Below, in pieces: positions 31,245-42,643 of a stretch of 64,000 bases of DNA. A program made the position numbers and the translations under genes. How positions within the stretch are numbered: the first letter of the stretch is position 1; every line of letters starts with the position of its first letter. Location: assembly GCA_039583875.1 (NCBI GenBank), contig CM077150.1, positions 179,122,375-179,186,374 on the forward strand. The letters run 5' to 3'. The notes under the pieces were generated by a model. That model made no database searches. It was not told where the DNA came from and saw only the letters and a list, made by a program, of their open reading frames with translations. The stretch comes from Platanthera guangdongensis. Lineage: Eukaryota; Streptophyta; Magnoliopsida; Asparagales; Orchidaceae.

Positions 31245-32049
31245 TCTTCTACCACCCTAGGTAGGAATCCACTGCAGGATGAGTTGATCAGGTGTCCTGG
31301 GCACCAATGAGCTTTTGATAAGGTGCTCAAAAACCAAAGCAGATTTTTTGATCAGGTGTCTTGCCACCAATGAGCTTTTGACAAGGTGCTCAAAAACTAA
31401 GTTCAAACTTTTGAAGGGAGTTTGAGAAACCCTTTACAGAGAGGGGGTGAGAGAGTGATGGAAGTCTTCTCTTTCTCAAACAACTGAGAAGACTATGTGG
31501 ATTGATGTCAAAGCTCCCCCTGAATCCTTGAGATCTTCAGGAAGAAAAGCTTTGCTGAGGGTGATAGGCCTTCAAAGGTTGAACTCCAGCAATAGATGAT
31601 TTCAGCAATAGCTGAAATGTTGAGTGTCTGGAGTCTGAAATATGTTGGCCTTGAACACTTTGAAAACTACAGAGATCTGAAGATTTGAGAAAGCTTGATC
31701 TCCTTTGATGAGTGTTCTTCAGAATTCTTTGTGACAGAAGATTTTTGAATGTGTCTCTGTAATCAGTATTGTGTGTGCTCTTCTTGTTGTTCTTAGAGAT
31801 TCAAAAAACATTCTATCTTTTATTCTCTGGTCCAGAATAGAATATCATTCTCTGTCAAGTATAGTCGTTGGCCTGCATTAATTGCATCCTTAATTGCATA
31901 ATCTCTTCTGGAGGAAAGTCCACAGAATTATTCCTTGAAAAATCCCTTGAAACTTGGTCCAGAAATAAATGAAAACAGCTAGCAAATCTCTGAATTAATT
32001 ACAGAATAACTCCTAACTAATTTGAATTTGAATTAAGAAATATCCTGGA

Positions 32050-32350
32050 AGTTATCTGAAATTATCGAACTGAGCTCTGTTATCGTCGAGCTGAGCTCAG
32101 CGATCTGGAAATATACAGCAGCAAAATATCGTCGATCTGAGTTCGAAGATCGTCGAACTGAGCTCAGAGATAAAGTTCCAAAGCAGAGTCAAAATCGTCG
32201 AACTGAGCTCACCGATCGTCGAATGGAGTTCGACGATATTATGAAATTGAGCTCAGCGATCGTCGAATGGAGTTCGACGATCTTGTCGAAGTTAAGCTAG
32301 ACGATCGTCGATCGGAGTTCGACGAATCGTCGTGCTGAGCTCGACGATCA
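32050..32350. repeat. TCGTCGA-type palindrome array (element B 3' LTR U3)
   Basis: About ten inverted units of the form ATCGTCGAx-C(T/A)GAG-TTCGACGAT with internal GAGCTC palindromes. The same motif recurs upstream of ORF3 and inside the gag-protease linker of this element. Confidence 0.9.
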
Positions 32351-32518
32351 GACTTAGTCTCCAGACAGAAAATCTTGGTCTTCAGGGCAGCTTCCAAACC
32401 TAGACTTCTAACCCTTAGACTCAATTCTAATTGACCTATTAAGCTATACAGGAGGTCAAGCAAAGGTTCCTAGAGACATAGTGATCCTAACCCAAATTAG
32501 TAATAGGGTGTTCCAACA

Positions 32519-32535
32519 ATCTCCCCCTATTTGGG
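32519..32535 (-). other. Polypurine tract (element B)
   Basis: The minus strand reads CCCAAATAGGGGGAGAT next to the LTR start TGTTGG. Confidence 0.85.
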
Positions 32536-32686
32536 TTAGGATTACTATTTACAGACTTTGGAAAAACTTTAAATAACAACATACAATCAGAAATACAGAA
32601 AAGCAACAGCTAGACATATCAGAAACACAGAAATATATATCATCCAGATAGCAGTCAGAGATCACAGAAAATGTCACCTTACAATA

Positions 32687-35600
32687 TCATTTCTTCTCTT
32701 TGCCTTTAACAAGTTTAATTTCTCTGTTTGGGTTGAGGGCTTCTTTGTTGGATCTGGTGTCATCTGCTGCACCCAAATAAGTTTGCTTTTTAGGCCTGGG
32801 GACCACTGCTTCAGGATGTAATTCTATGTATCTGTCAGCATCAAAGAATTTACTGGAAGCATATCTCTCTAATTCTTTTTGTCTTTGCTCAGACATTGTT
32901 GAAATGTTGGAAGAATCTAATCCTTGTTCTCTGGCCTTTTTAATTTGGTCCAGTGCAGTTAATTCCTTTAACCTTGCAGTCCAAGCAGCTAGATTATTTT
33001 CAGGGTCCTCAAAAGGTACAGGTGGCTCATACCTGTTGGAAGGATTGTCTTGAGGAGGCCTGGCAGACACAGTCTCTTTTAGCTTGTAGGGGAAAGGACC
33101 AGAAGTTGTATCAGAAGAACTATGTCCTCCCCTAGAATATGGGTGCTGCCTGGAGTACCCTTTGGAATAAACTTGAATATCTCTTTGAGTACCTCTATAT
33201 CCTCCTCTCCTAGAATGTGAACCCCTGGATTGGCTTTCCCTTTGGTAAGATCTGGCATGAGGTTGATAGGGAGCCTGACTTCTGGCTGGGGGTTGACTTG
33301 CAGAGCTTCCACCTGCACCTGCATCAGGAGGAGGTGGTGGAGGAGGATGAGAGTGCTGGAATGGGGATGAACCCTTCTCATATTTTCTCTTTTTCTTCAT
33401 TGCTTTCAGCTGATTTTTAGAATATTGCATCCAGTGTTCAGTGATTGGGCAGTTATGCAGAATGTAATATGGGATATCATTGTTATCTTTAACTTTAGCA
33501 TGAGGAACCCTTTTCATTGCTTTGCTCCTTGCCTTCCTTTTCCTGACAATAGTAGCAGATGAGTCATCAGAGTCTGTTTTAAATTCATCAGATTCAGAAC
33601 TCTGGTCATCATAGAGAGCATCTATTTTCTTCATCAAATCTTTCTTTAGCTGAACAGAGGCAGATGAGGCAGAAGCTGAAACAGCAGCAGCAGTAGGTGT
33701 TGAGATGGTAACAGCAGGGACAGCAGCAGATGGAGAAGGTGCAACAACAGCAGCAACTTCACTAACAACAGAAACTTGAGAGGTGATAGCAGCAACAACT
33801 TTACTGACATCAGCAGAAACAGAAACATCATCAAAATCTGCAGAAGGCTCAAATTCAGTGGCCTCTGTCATAAGAAAGTCCTTGGAAGATGGTTCAGCAG
33901 AAACAGCAGAAACTTCAGCATCAGCAGTAACAACATTCTCAGGAGCAGCAGTATCAACAATCCTTTCTTCAGGAGAAGCAGCAGCAGCAATGACTGAATT
34001 TACAAAAGAGGAGATCATGCTAGGGTCACAGCAAGAAAGAGGCACAAGTGCCTTGGATAAGTCTTCTGGAGGCTGGACAGCATGGACCTCTGGCAGACAG
34101 CTAAAGTAGGCAGAATCAAAAACAGATAGCAAAGACCTGAGGTCTATTGCAAGAACTGCAGTAGGAGGCACAGCAGCAGCAGCAAGAGAAGCAGAACTAA
34201 CAGCAACAGCAGACAGAGGGCTTGCAGAAACAGCAGCAGCAGCATCAAAAAGATTGTCTTCATATGGCATATCCCCCTGCTTAGATGCAGATACATCTGC
34301 ATCAAGGCATACTGTTGTAGGTGCTGCCTGAGGGAAGAGGGAAGAGAGCCTGGCAGAAAGGGCTGCCATTGACAGGTGGAGTGGAGCCAAAGAGGTCTCC
34401 AACAGCAGAGTTAGCCTGGGGGCAAGTAACTCATACAGCCTGTCAGCTAGGGCTGAGAGGTCTACTTGCTCAAGAGCTGGAGCAGAGGTAGAAGGTATGG
34501 AAGCAGCTGAGGTTTCTGGAAGTGGAGAGCTGGAGAATGGTGGAAGGGATGGCTCAGGTGTTGGTAGGGTGGATATGGAGGATAGGGGAATGGATATGGA
34601 TGGGGTGAATGTTGGTTGGTCTATGATGTGGTGTAGGAGATCTTGGAATGAAGTGGAGGAGGTAGGTAAGTCAGGAGGAGAGGAAGGGGAATCATCCATA
34701 AAGGAATCATCCAGTAGGGTGAAGGATGGAATAGAGGGGGAAGAGGTCACATCTGGTGGAGGGTAAGAGAACAGTGGGTGGAATTGGTCTGCTGGTGGAG
34801 GTAGAATGGGTTCTGGGATGGTGTTGATGTTGGAGATGGGCTGGATATGATAATGGTGGATGGAGCTGGAATGGTGGATGGTAGGGGTAGGGATGGAATT
34901 GGAGGAGGAGGAGAGGCAGCAACAGCAGCCAGGTCATCTGCAGGGGCAGAGACCTGTGGAGGATTGACTCTTGGAGTCCTTGTGCCTGAAGGAGCACTGG
35001 AGGAGGGCCTGCTAGGCTTGCTTATTTGCCTGTCCCACTTTCCAAAGAGGGCACAGGTCAGTCTCTTGGAGGCATTGATATGAACTCCAGAGGAGACTAG
35101 CAAGGCAGGACACCTATGCTGCAGAAATACTCCAATAATTCTTCCAAAATTAACAAAACTTTTGTTTATTTTCTTTTTGATGAGGTCAAAGAAGACCTCT
35201 CCCCAATTCAGATTTTTTCTATCCACAAGAGCTCCCATGAGGCAGAGCTGATATCTTGATATAGTATCATGGGTAGAGTGCTTTGCCAGTAGCACTTTCC
35301 CAACCACATCTGCCAGGAACCTATATTCAACAGACAGATTCCTCTTGAAGAGCTTGCTAGGGTTTCCCTCTGGATGACCCATTCTGGCAAGCAGTTCAGA
35401 AAACTCATCTCCAGATAATTCAGCAGAGTCTTCTCCATTTCTCAATCCAAAAACTTCTGTTAAAATTGTGGGGGTCAAGGGTACCTGAGTTCCAGCTATT
35501 GACCCAACTATGGTGTTGTTATCTTGATTATAGGCAGTATAAACCCACTCCTTGATCTCATCAGAAGCCAGCTTGATCCTGGTGGTCATTATGGCAGTCA

Positions 35601-35727
35601 GATTCTGATCCTTGAACAAACCCAGTATATCTTGAAAAATCTGATCAGTCGTGCTGAAGGATTCTATATCAATATCAAAACCGGCATCAAACTTCATTGC
35701 AGCAAGAACAGCAACTGACACAGCCAT
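32687..35727 (-). pseudogene. ORF3 of element B (putative plant transposon protein-like; one frameshift)
   Basis: The start is taken at ATG 35727 (MAVSVAVLAAMKFD), about 115 bp below a TATA box. The first part (35727-34747, about 326 codons) is globular. It shows TILTEVFGL, AKHSTHDTISRYQLCLM and NFGRIIGVFL, the region shared with ORF3 of C and F and resembling the plant 'putative plant transposon protein' family. A proline/serine-rich tail follows. The frame changes near 34750, where the next open stretch has no ATG start, and continues to 32687 (about 687 codons). That stretch is Ala/Ser-rich, has a basic RKRKARSKAMKR segment that could be a nuclear localisation signal, an Arg/Gly/Tyr-rich RGG-like region, and a Lys-rich C-terminus. 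No membrane segment is visible. The joined length would be about 1,010 residues. Function unknown. Confidence 0.75.
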
Positions 35728-35841
35728 TTGTACCTGCAAAAACTCAACAAACAAAACGACCAAGCGTAGAACTGTTTGGAGGGAAAGAAAATCCTTGCAG
35801 AGAAATCGAAAGCGCAAAAGAGAACGACGGCGAAAAATGAG

Positions 35842-35848
35842 TTTTATA
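35842..35848 (-). promoter_or_regulatory. Candidate ORF3 promoter TATA box (element B)
   Basis: TATAAAA on the minus strand, 115 bp upstream of the ORF3 ATG and directly downstream of the palindrome array at 35856-36150. Confidence 0.6.
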
Positions 35849-35855
35849 TTAGGGT

Positions 35856-36150
35856 TCGACGCAGAATTGGAAAGATCGTTGAACTCAGTTCGACGATTGA
35901 GGCTCCTAAAGGAATCTGAAGAGTCTTCAACATCGTCGATCTTCGTTCGACGATATTGGAGAGCGTCGAGCTCCGTTCGACGATCGTTCAGAGAACATAA
36001 TCGTCGAGCGCCGTTCGACGATCGTTGACCGGAAGAGATAGTTCATACTATCTGATAGCCGCTGAACTCAGGTCGACGATTTTTGGAAATCGTCGATCTC
36101 CGTTCGACGATCTTGGGGAAAATCGTCGAGCGCAGTTCAGAGATCAGAGA
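35856..36150. repeat. TCGTCGA-type palindrome array upstream of ORF3 (element B)
   Basis: Seven or so inverted units such as ATCGTCGA..TTCGACGAT, between the pol stop (36225) and the ORF3 promoter. It is the same motif class as in the B LTR. Confidence 0.9.
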
Positions 36151-36224
36151 AATGCTAGACACTAAGAAAAATCAGAATGTTTGCCTAGTCTTGGTCAATT
36201 TTTAAGCTTTCAAAATCTTGGATA

Positions 36225-38514
36225 TTATTTAAGACTTCCTCCATCTAACATTCCTAACTGATTTAGGAAGAAGGTGTGTTTCTTTTCATCCAAGGTCTTG
36301 GTGAAAATATCTCCCCTTTGTAAATCAGTTGGGATATATTGTAATTCAATTTTATTCTTTTCAACATTATCCCTTAAGAAATGATGCCTAATCTCTATAT
36401 GTTTTGTCCTACTATGGAGGACTGGATTTTGAGCTATGGAAATAGCACTTGTCTTGTCACAAAAGATTTTAGACTTCTCTAAGTTGTAGCCATAATCTAG
36501 GAGTTGGTTTTGGATCCACAAGATTTGTGAACAACAACTGCCTGCAGCCATATATTCAGCTTCAGCAGTTGAAGTTGACACAGATGTTTGTTTCTTACAA
36601 AACCAAGAGACAAGTCTGTCACCAAGGAACTGACAAGTTCCACTGGTGCTTTTTCTGTCAATTCTGCATCCAGCATAATCAGCATCAGAGAATCCAGTTA
36701 ACTCAAATGCTGAATCTTTTGGATACCAGAGACCTAGATTTGGACAACTTTTAACATACCTGAGAATCCTCTTTACTAAAGTTAGGTGTGACTCTCTAGG
36801 GCTTACTTGGAACCTAGCACATATACATGTAGCAAACATTATATCTGGTCTACTAGCTATAAGATACAGTAAAGATCCAATCATTACTCTAAATGTTGTC
36901 TGATCAACAGGTTTCCCATGTTCATCAGCATCCAATACATCATTAGTAGGCATGGGTGTTTTCATACAAGATGCCTCAGACATACCAAATTTCTTAACCA
37001 GTTCATTTGCATATTTGGTTTGAGAAATAAAGATGCCTTCAGCATGTTGCTTGACTTGCAATCCTAGGAAGAAGGATAGCTCACCCATGCTGCTCATCTC
37101 AAATTTAGAATGCATTAGGTTGGAAAACCTTCTGCACAATTTGGAGTCAGTAGAACCAAAAATAATATCATCTACATAAATTTGTACTAGTAGGGTATGG
37201 GACTTATGGGTTCTAATGAAAAGAGTTTGGTCTACTCTACCCCTTATAAAACCATTTTCCAAGAGAAAGCATGCTAGGGTCTCATACCATGCTCTGGGAG
37301 CTTGCTTGAGACCATATAATGCTTTGTTCAGTCTAAAAACATGATCAGGATAAGGTGGAGAGATGAAACCTGGAGGTTGTCTGACATAAACTTCCTCTTT
37401 GATGTCTCCATTCAAGAAAGCACTTTTGACATCCATCTGATATACTTTGAAGCCTTTGTGAGCTGCATAAGCTAGAAATATCATGATGGCTTCTAATCTT
37501 GCAACAGGTGCAAAAGTCTGGTCGTAGTCGATTCCTTCTTCTTGAGAGTATCCCTGAGCAACTAGCCTTTGCCTTGTTCCTTATAATTACTCCTTGAACA
37601 TCCAGTTTGTTTCTGAATACCCATTTTGTTCCAACAATGGAATGATCCTTAGGCTTTGGCACTAGTTCCCATACTTTGTTCCTTTCAAATTGATGCAACT
37701 CCTCTTGCATTGCAATGATCCAGTGTGGATCTTGCTCTGCATCTTGAATGGACTGAGGCTCAATTTGAGATAGGAAGCAGGTGTGCAACAGGTTTTGGTT
37801 GACCTGATTTCTGGTTTGCACACCAGCTGAGATTTCTCCAATTATTTGGGAAATTGGATGGTCTCTTGATGTTACTAAATCAACAGGGGGTGTTGATTGT
37901 TCACCAGCCTGTGTTGTTGTTTCCTCTTGTGGTACAACAACTGGCTCTTCAAGTTGTGCTTCAATATGTTGAGCATTCCCTTCATCTTCACTGCTTTCAT
38001 CCTCTTGAGTAACCTGTAACATGTTCAAGTCTTCAACTAGAGAATGTTCCTGCAAAGGTTATATGGTAGAAGAAATCTTCTCCTTGAAAGACATGTTAGA
38101 TTCATCAAAAGAAATGTGAACAGATTCCTCAATTTTCAAAGATGATTTATTATAGACCCTATAGGCCTTGCTGATCATGGAGTATCCCAGAAACACTCCT
38201 TCATCAGCTTTGGCTTGAAATTTTGCTAAATATTTCTTGTCATTATTGTGAATGTAGCAAATACAACCAAAGACTCTAAAATAATCAACTTTAGGTTTCT
38301 TCCCTTTGAGTAATTCATAGAGAGTCTTTCCCTTTAGTTTATGTATCAGACTTCTGTTCAGCACATAGTTGGAGGTGTTCACTGCCTCTGCCCAAAAGGA
38401 TAGAGGTAGATGAGCATCTGACAACAATGTGGTGGCAGATTAAATAAGGGTTCTATTTTTCCTTTCAGCTACCCCATTTTGTTGAGGAGTTCTAGGAGCT
38501 GAGAAAGTATGCCT
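36225..38514 (-). pseudogene. Pol of element B, downstream part: integrase end, RT, RNase H
   Basis: It begins at the junction with element A. It has SAPRTPQQNGVAERKNRTLI, a stop at about 38440, then FWAEAVNTSNYVLNR and the integrase C-terminal region to 38059. After a stop, the RT part (38055 onwards) shows WVFRNKLD, and the frame changes near 37550-37570. From 37484 the frame is open to 36225, with [26 protein letters not shown] and [12 protein letters not shown]. RNase H has [24 protein letters not shown] and [16 protein letters not shown]-RNase H would copy RNA into DNA. The 419-codon stretch is undamaged, but upstream breaks disable the polyprotein. Confidence 0.88.
38510..38514. other. 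Target-site duplication TGCCT of element A
   Basis: TGCCT at 38510-38514 and again at 48411-48415 flanks the LTR ends of element A exactly. Confidence 0.95.
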
Positions 38515-41220
38515 TGTAACGCCCCGAAACTCAAGGGAGCAAAAGGGGGACGTTTTGGGCCAGTTTGAGTTCTGGCAGCAGGCACACGGCCTGGGACACG
38601 GGCGTGTCCCAGGGCGTGTCGAGCCGCGTCGACACTTAGCCGCGAAGTCGTCGAGATTGTCTCGACGATTCGTCGAGAATGGGCATACGGCCTGCGACAC
38701 GGGCGTGTCGCAGGGCGTGTCGACCCGTGTCGACACTTAGCCGTGAGTCGTCGAGATATACTCGACGATTCGTCGAGAATGGGCACACGGCCTGCGACAC
38801 GGGCGTGTCGCAGGGCGTGTCGACCCGTGTCGACGATCGTCCCGGGGAGTCGTCGAGATTCACTCGACGATCGTCGAGAGCACACTGTAACGCCCGAAAC
38901 TCAAAGGAGCAAAGGGGAATATTTTGGGCCAATTTGAGTTCTGGCTGCAGGCACACGGCCTGGGACACGGGCGTGTCCCAGGGCGTGTCAAGCCTGTGTC
39001 GACACTAAGGCGTGAAGTCGACACTTTGGTCTCGACATTGTGTCGAGACTGGGCACACGGCCTGCGACACGGGCGTGTCGCAGGGCGTGTCGACCCGTGT
39101 CGACACTTAGCCGTGAAGTCGACACAGTGCTTCGACGTTGTGTCGAGACACGGCACACGGCCTGCGACACGGGCGTGTCGCAGGGCGTGTCAACCCGTGT
39201 CGACACTCGTCCCGCGAAGTCGACACTTTGGTGTCGACAGTGTGTCGAGACATGGCACACGGCCTGCGACACGGGCGTGTCGCAGGGCGTGTCGACCCGT
39301 GTCGACACTTAGCCGCGAAGTGCCGAGACCTTGTACACGGCCTGGAGCCCAGGCGTGTCAATGTGACACGGGCAAGGACACGGGCGTGTCCTAGAACCCG
39401 TGCAGTGCTCGGGTTGAAAATGGGGAGAAAATCATGGGGTACACGGCCAGCTACACGGCCGTGTGAAGAGGAACACGGGCGTGTCAGCTCGAACACGGGC
39501 GTGTTCGATACCCGTGTGAGGTTCCAGGAGATTCGATTTTGACGGCGAATGCGGCACACGGCCCTGGACACGGGCGTGTGCCAGGCCGTGTTCGGTCCAG
39601 ATTGGGCATTTCAGTCCCGAATCGAAGCCGTTCATTTCTTTGACTGAAGATCCAACGGCTGGGGGTTGTTCCTGAAGGGATATACCCGGGTTTTGACTTA
39701 GAAAACCCTCACTTTTTCTCACTTGTTCTCTTTCTCCAAATCCTTGGAGAGAGAGGAGAGCTAAGGCAAGAAGAAGAGGAGCTAGATCCGCCATTGGAGG
39801 AGCTTCGGAGCTCCGAATCGCAAGCCGACTCCGGATCCACGGAGGCAACGCTAGTGCGGTGATTTCCATCCGATTACTTTTCGATGGCGCCAAAGAGGAA
39901 CCGCAAGGGTAACGATCCTCATCTTGAGCATGAAGTCGCTCTCTTTCTTTGCATAGGAAGCCCGCTCTCGCGAGTTTGCGGAGAGTTGGAGGCGTTCCTT
40001 CGGGTAGATATGTGAAGTCCCCGTTGTTTAGAGTCCGTATGCGAGAACGGACATAGGCGTGATTTTGGTGAAGCCTACCCGGACATGTTAGTCTCGGATC
40101 GGTGATGTTGCATTGCATAATGCCGGAGAAGACTCCGTGCTATTGGTTGTTTTTCGGGTTTTCTACGCGGTAGATTGCAGCAGGGAGCCTTGGGGACTAA
40201 CCCAAAGGTGCACCCGGAAAACTGGGCGGATACGAGATCTTGCCAACTTGGTGGCCTGAGAGCCAACTTGAACATAACGGGGTTATGTGACTTGCGGTAG
40301 AATGGGACTCGGTGAAGTTTGACCCGCGCAAATGGCTTAAATTGTCGTTGCGATGTGAGCACGGGTTAGATGGAAGCCGTACCCGCTTCTATGTCGTTCG
40401 GTTAAGAGAGACCTAAAGGTTACGTGGCACTTACCGTTGGCATAGATGTAGGGTCTTCGGTGGTCGATGACTTAAATTGTCGTGACCAATACCAGGCTAG
40501 GAAGACAGAATTGCTCATAGGTTTGGCCGTCTAAGTGGCGGTGGTGAGTCCGGAATGTTAATGGCTTTAATTGACGTGACATCGACCGGTTCACCGAGAA
40601 TGTGCCCTGAGTGCACGGGGCGTGTGGCCGTGCGAGCCAACGTCTGTGATGAAATGGTTATGGTTATATACATTGCTCGCTTATGCTAATGAAATGCAGG
40701 GAAAGGAGCATCGCCGCCCCGAGTTGGGGGCGGGATCGTTATAATTTGGTCAGCATTGCTGACCGTTGCCTTGTTTTGCCACCGTGCGGTGGTTTGTTTG
40801 CTTGCAGGTGCAGCTGGACCAAGCGGTCAATAGCGGGCTAAAGCCCTTTTTGCGAAGCTGGCCCTCGAAGGCCCAAGTAGAATGTGTTTACTGCTTTATT
40901 CATGTATGACCGGCCTGCGAGCCGTGGTTTGTAAATCATGTAAAAGATTCAAGTGAAACATTTTGTAAGGCCTTAAGGCTTGACTTTTGAGTATTTTGTA
41001 ATAACATTCCTATTATCATGTACTAGTGGACATTCGTGCTTGTAATGCTGGGTTCTTGTTTACAACTTTTATAAACTGCTTCCGCTAGAATGCTCTGTGT
41101 AGGACGTTGAGATTGGTTGGATGGTTTCCATAAGTAACCACCCGGTCTGTCTGTGGTATATGGCGTCGGGCCCGGCCGGACCTACTGCTATATGCTATGC
41201 GACGGATAGGGGGTGTTACA
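38515..41220 (+). repeat. Element A 5' LTR (chimeric, contains a second LTR start at 38886)
   Basis: A 2706-bp LTR. The first 371 bp match the start of the 3' LTR closely. At 38886 the LTR start sequence (TGTAACGCCCGAAACTC) appears again, followed by a full-length but more divergent LTR ending at 41220 before the primer site. All PATRACRRACR-like open frames here, on both strands, are translations of U3 repeats. Confidence 0.88.
38570..39330. repeat. About 98-bp U3 minisatellite of palindromes (element A 5' LTR)
   Basis: Units of about 97-100 bp start with (G)GGCACACGGCCTGCGACAC near 38682, 38781, 39052, 39150 and 39250. Each contains GACACGGGCGTGTC and GTGTCGAC palindromes and, in the left part, TCGTCGAG..CTCGACGA. 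The LTR restart at 38886 divides the array into two subtypes. Confidence 0.85.
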
Positions 41221-41223
41221 ATT

Positions 41224-41233
41224 TGGTATCAGA
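41224..41233 (+). other. Primer-binding site, tRNA-Met (element A)
   Basis: TGGTATCAGA, three bases after the LTR end, complementary to the initiator tRNA-Met 3' end. Confidence 0.9.
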
Positions 41234-41447
41234 CTACTGGTTTTGGTCGGGCTTAAAGTGAATTCGTGGGCGAATTCTTTTTAAGGGGTGGTGAGCACAT
41301 TGTGTGCGTCATCGTTATAACATGGTAAAAAGAACCCATGAATGTCCACTTAGGAATGAAAATACTCGTGTTTGAGGAACCTGCGTGTTCCTATAATTGT
41401 TGTTTGCAATTTATTTGGTCGCTTAACGGTGTTTTGTACCACTATAG

Positions 41448-42612
41448 GTGACCAGAAGTGGTATTGGGCCGTCAGAACGCCGAGTTTCTGAGGCTAGTAG
41501 TGCACCGGATGTTGCTCCTGCAACACCTCTGTCGGCTGAAAATATACGATTGGTGGCTGAAGCGGTGTTGGCCGTGATAAATGCGCAGCCTGGAAGGCAA
41601 GCGCAGCAGCCCGCTCCTGTGATGGAGCAAGTACCTCTGCAAGAGGCGGAGCCGAGGAGGATGGAGCAAGTGGTTGTAGAACCGGTGGTGCCAAGGAGGG
41701 CAACTGAGAGGCAGTTGAAGCATGTAATGAGCTTTAACCCTCCGTTATTCTCGGGGTTGGGAACCCCATCTCAGGCTGAAGACTGGCTCTCCTAGGGTGA
41801 AGAGAGTCATGACAGCGACGGAGACGGAGGAGTGGCAAGATGACCACCATCGCTACGTTCCTGCTGGACGGTGAAGCAAGGATGTGGTGGGAAGGATTGG
41901 AGCTGCATCATTTGAGAGGTAGACAACTGATAGACGTTCCGATGGAAGAGTTCTCGAGAATTATTTCTTAGCTAGATACCTCCCTTCGACGCAGAAGGAT
42001 AGCGTCGATGGAGAATGAAGTTCCTGAAGTTGGTACAGGGTGAGAGGAGCGTGGATGAATATCTCCACGAGTTTACTCGTCTGAGTCGTTATGCTAGCTC
42101 CACCATCATGGATGAGGAGCGCAAGACTAATCGTTTTTATGAAGGATTGAGAGATGAGTTGAGACTACTACTCTCGGGGCCGATGACGCAGGGTTTCTTA
42201 ACCTTGGTCAATACTGCCCGGTCCTTGGAGAAGGACATGAAAAAGTGTACAAGCGAAGAAAAGCTTGGGTGAGAAGAAATCTGAGTTCAGAGTGCCGACT
42301 ACTTCAAAGTCCGGCTATCGGAGGTCTTTCAAGAAGCATAGGACTTCGGGTCCAGCTCCTTCTGGTGCTTCTGGGGCGACTACGAGTCGGACCCCGGGTG
42401 CGTGTTTTACTTGTGGAAAGACGGGGCATTTCGCCCGTGACTGTTGGAGCGGACGTCCTAAGTCCGAGAGAAAGGCCAGGAGCTACTTATGAAGAGAAGG
42501 GAAAGGCGGTGGAGTCGACCGCATCCCATTATGCTCCGGCCCAACCAAGGGTCTACAATCTTGGCCAACAGGAGGCCATTAAACAAGCTGATGTGGTGAC
42601 AGGTACGGTTTA
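41448..42612 (+). pseudogene. Broken gag of element A
   Basis: The reading starts at 41448 with a GTG codon (then TRSGIGPSE) where the family would be expected to have ATG; element D has GTG at the same place. Residues to 41795 include TPLSAENIRLVAEAVLAV and end QAEDWLS at a stop. Homology resumes in other frames with FLLDGEARMWW-like sequence near 41860, then RSVDEYLHEFTRLSRYA and TNRFYEGL at 42015-42272. Another frame from about 42265 carries the zinc knuckle CFTCGKTGHFARDC near 42400-42445. At least three frame changes are needed, so no full Gag is made. Confidence 0.78.
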
Positions 42613-42643
42613 ATTTATAGCAAGTCAATTTATTTAAATATGC

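Larger units (their letters stand above)
31003..32518 (-). repeat. Element B 3' LTR
   Basis: A 1516-bp LTR; the minus strand runs TGTTGGAACACCC ... CTGCTCTTTCA. U3 holds the TCGTCGA-type palindrome array (32050-32350). The conserved Sirevirus block is at 31210-31244. A weak TATA-like AATAAAAGA lies near 31815-31825 on the minus strand. Confidence 0.93.

Noticed and set aside
38555..39571. Arg/Ala-rich open frames that look like repeat proteins (PATRACRRACRP)
   Set aside because: They arise from the 98-bp U3 minisatellite of the element A LTR, occur on both strands and recur in shorter form at 46215-46613.
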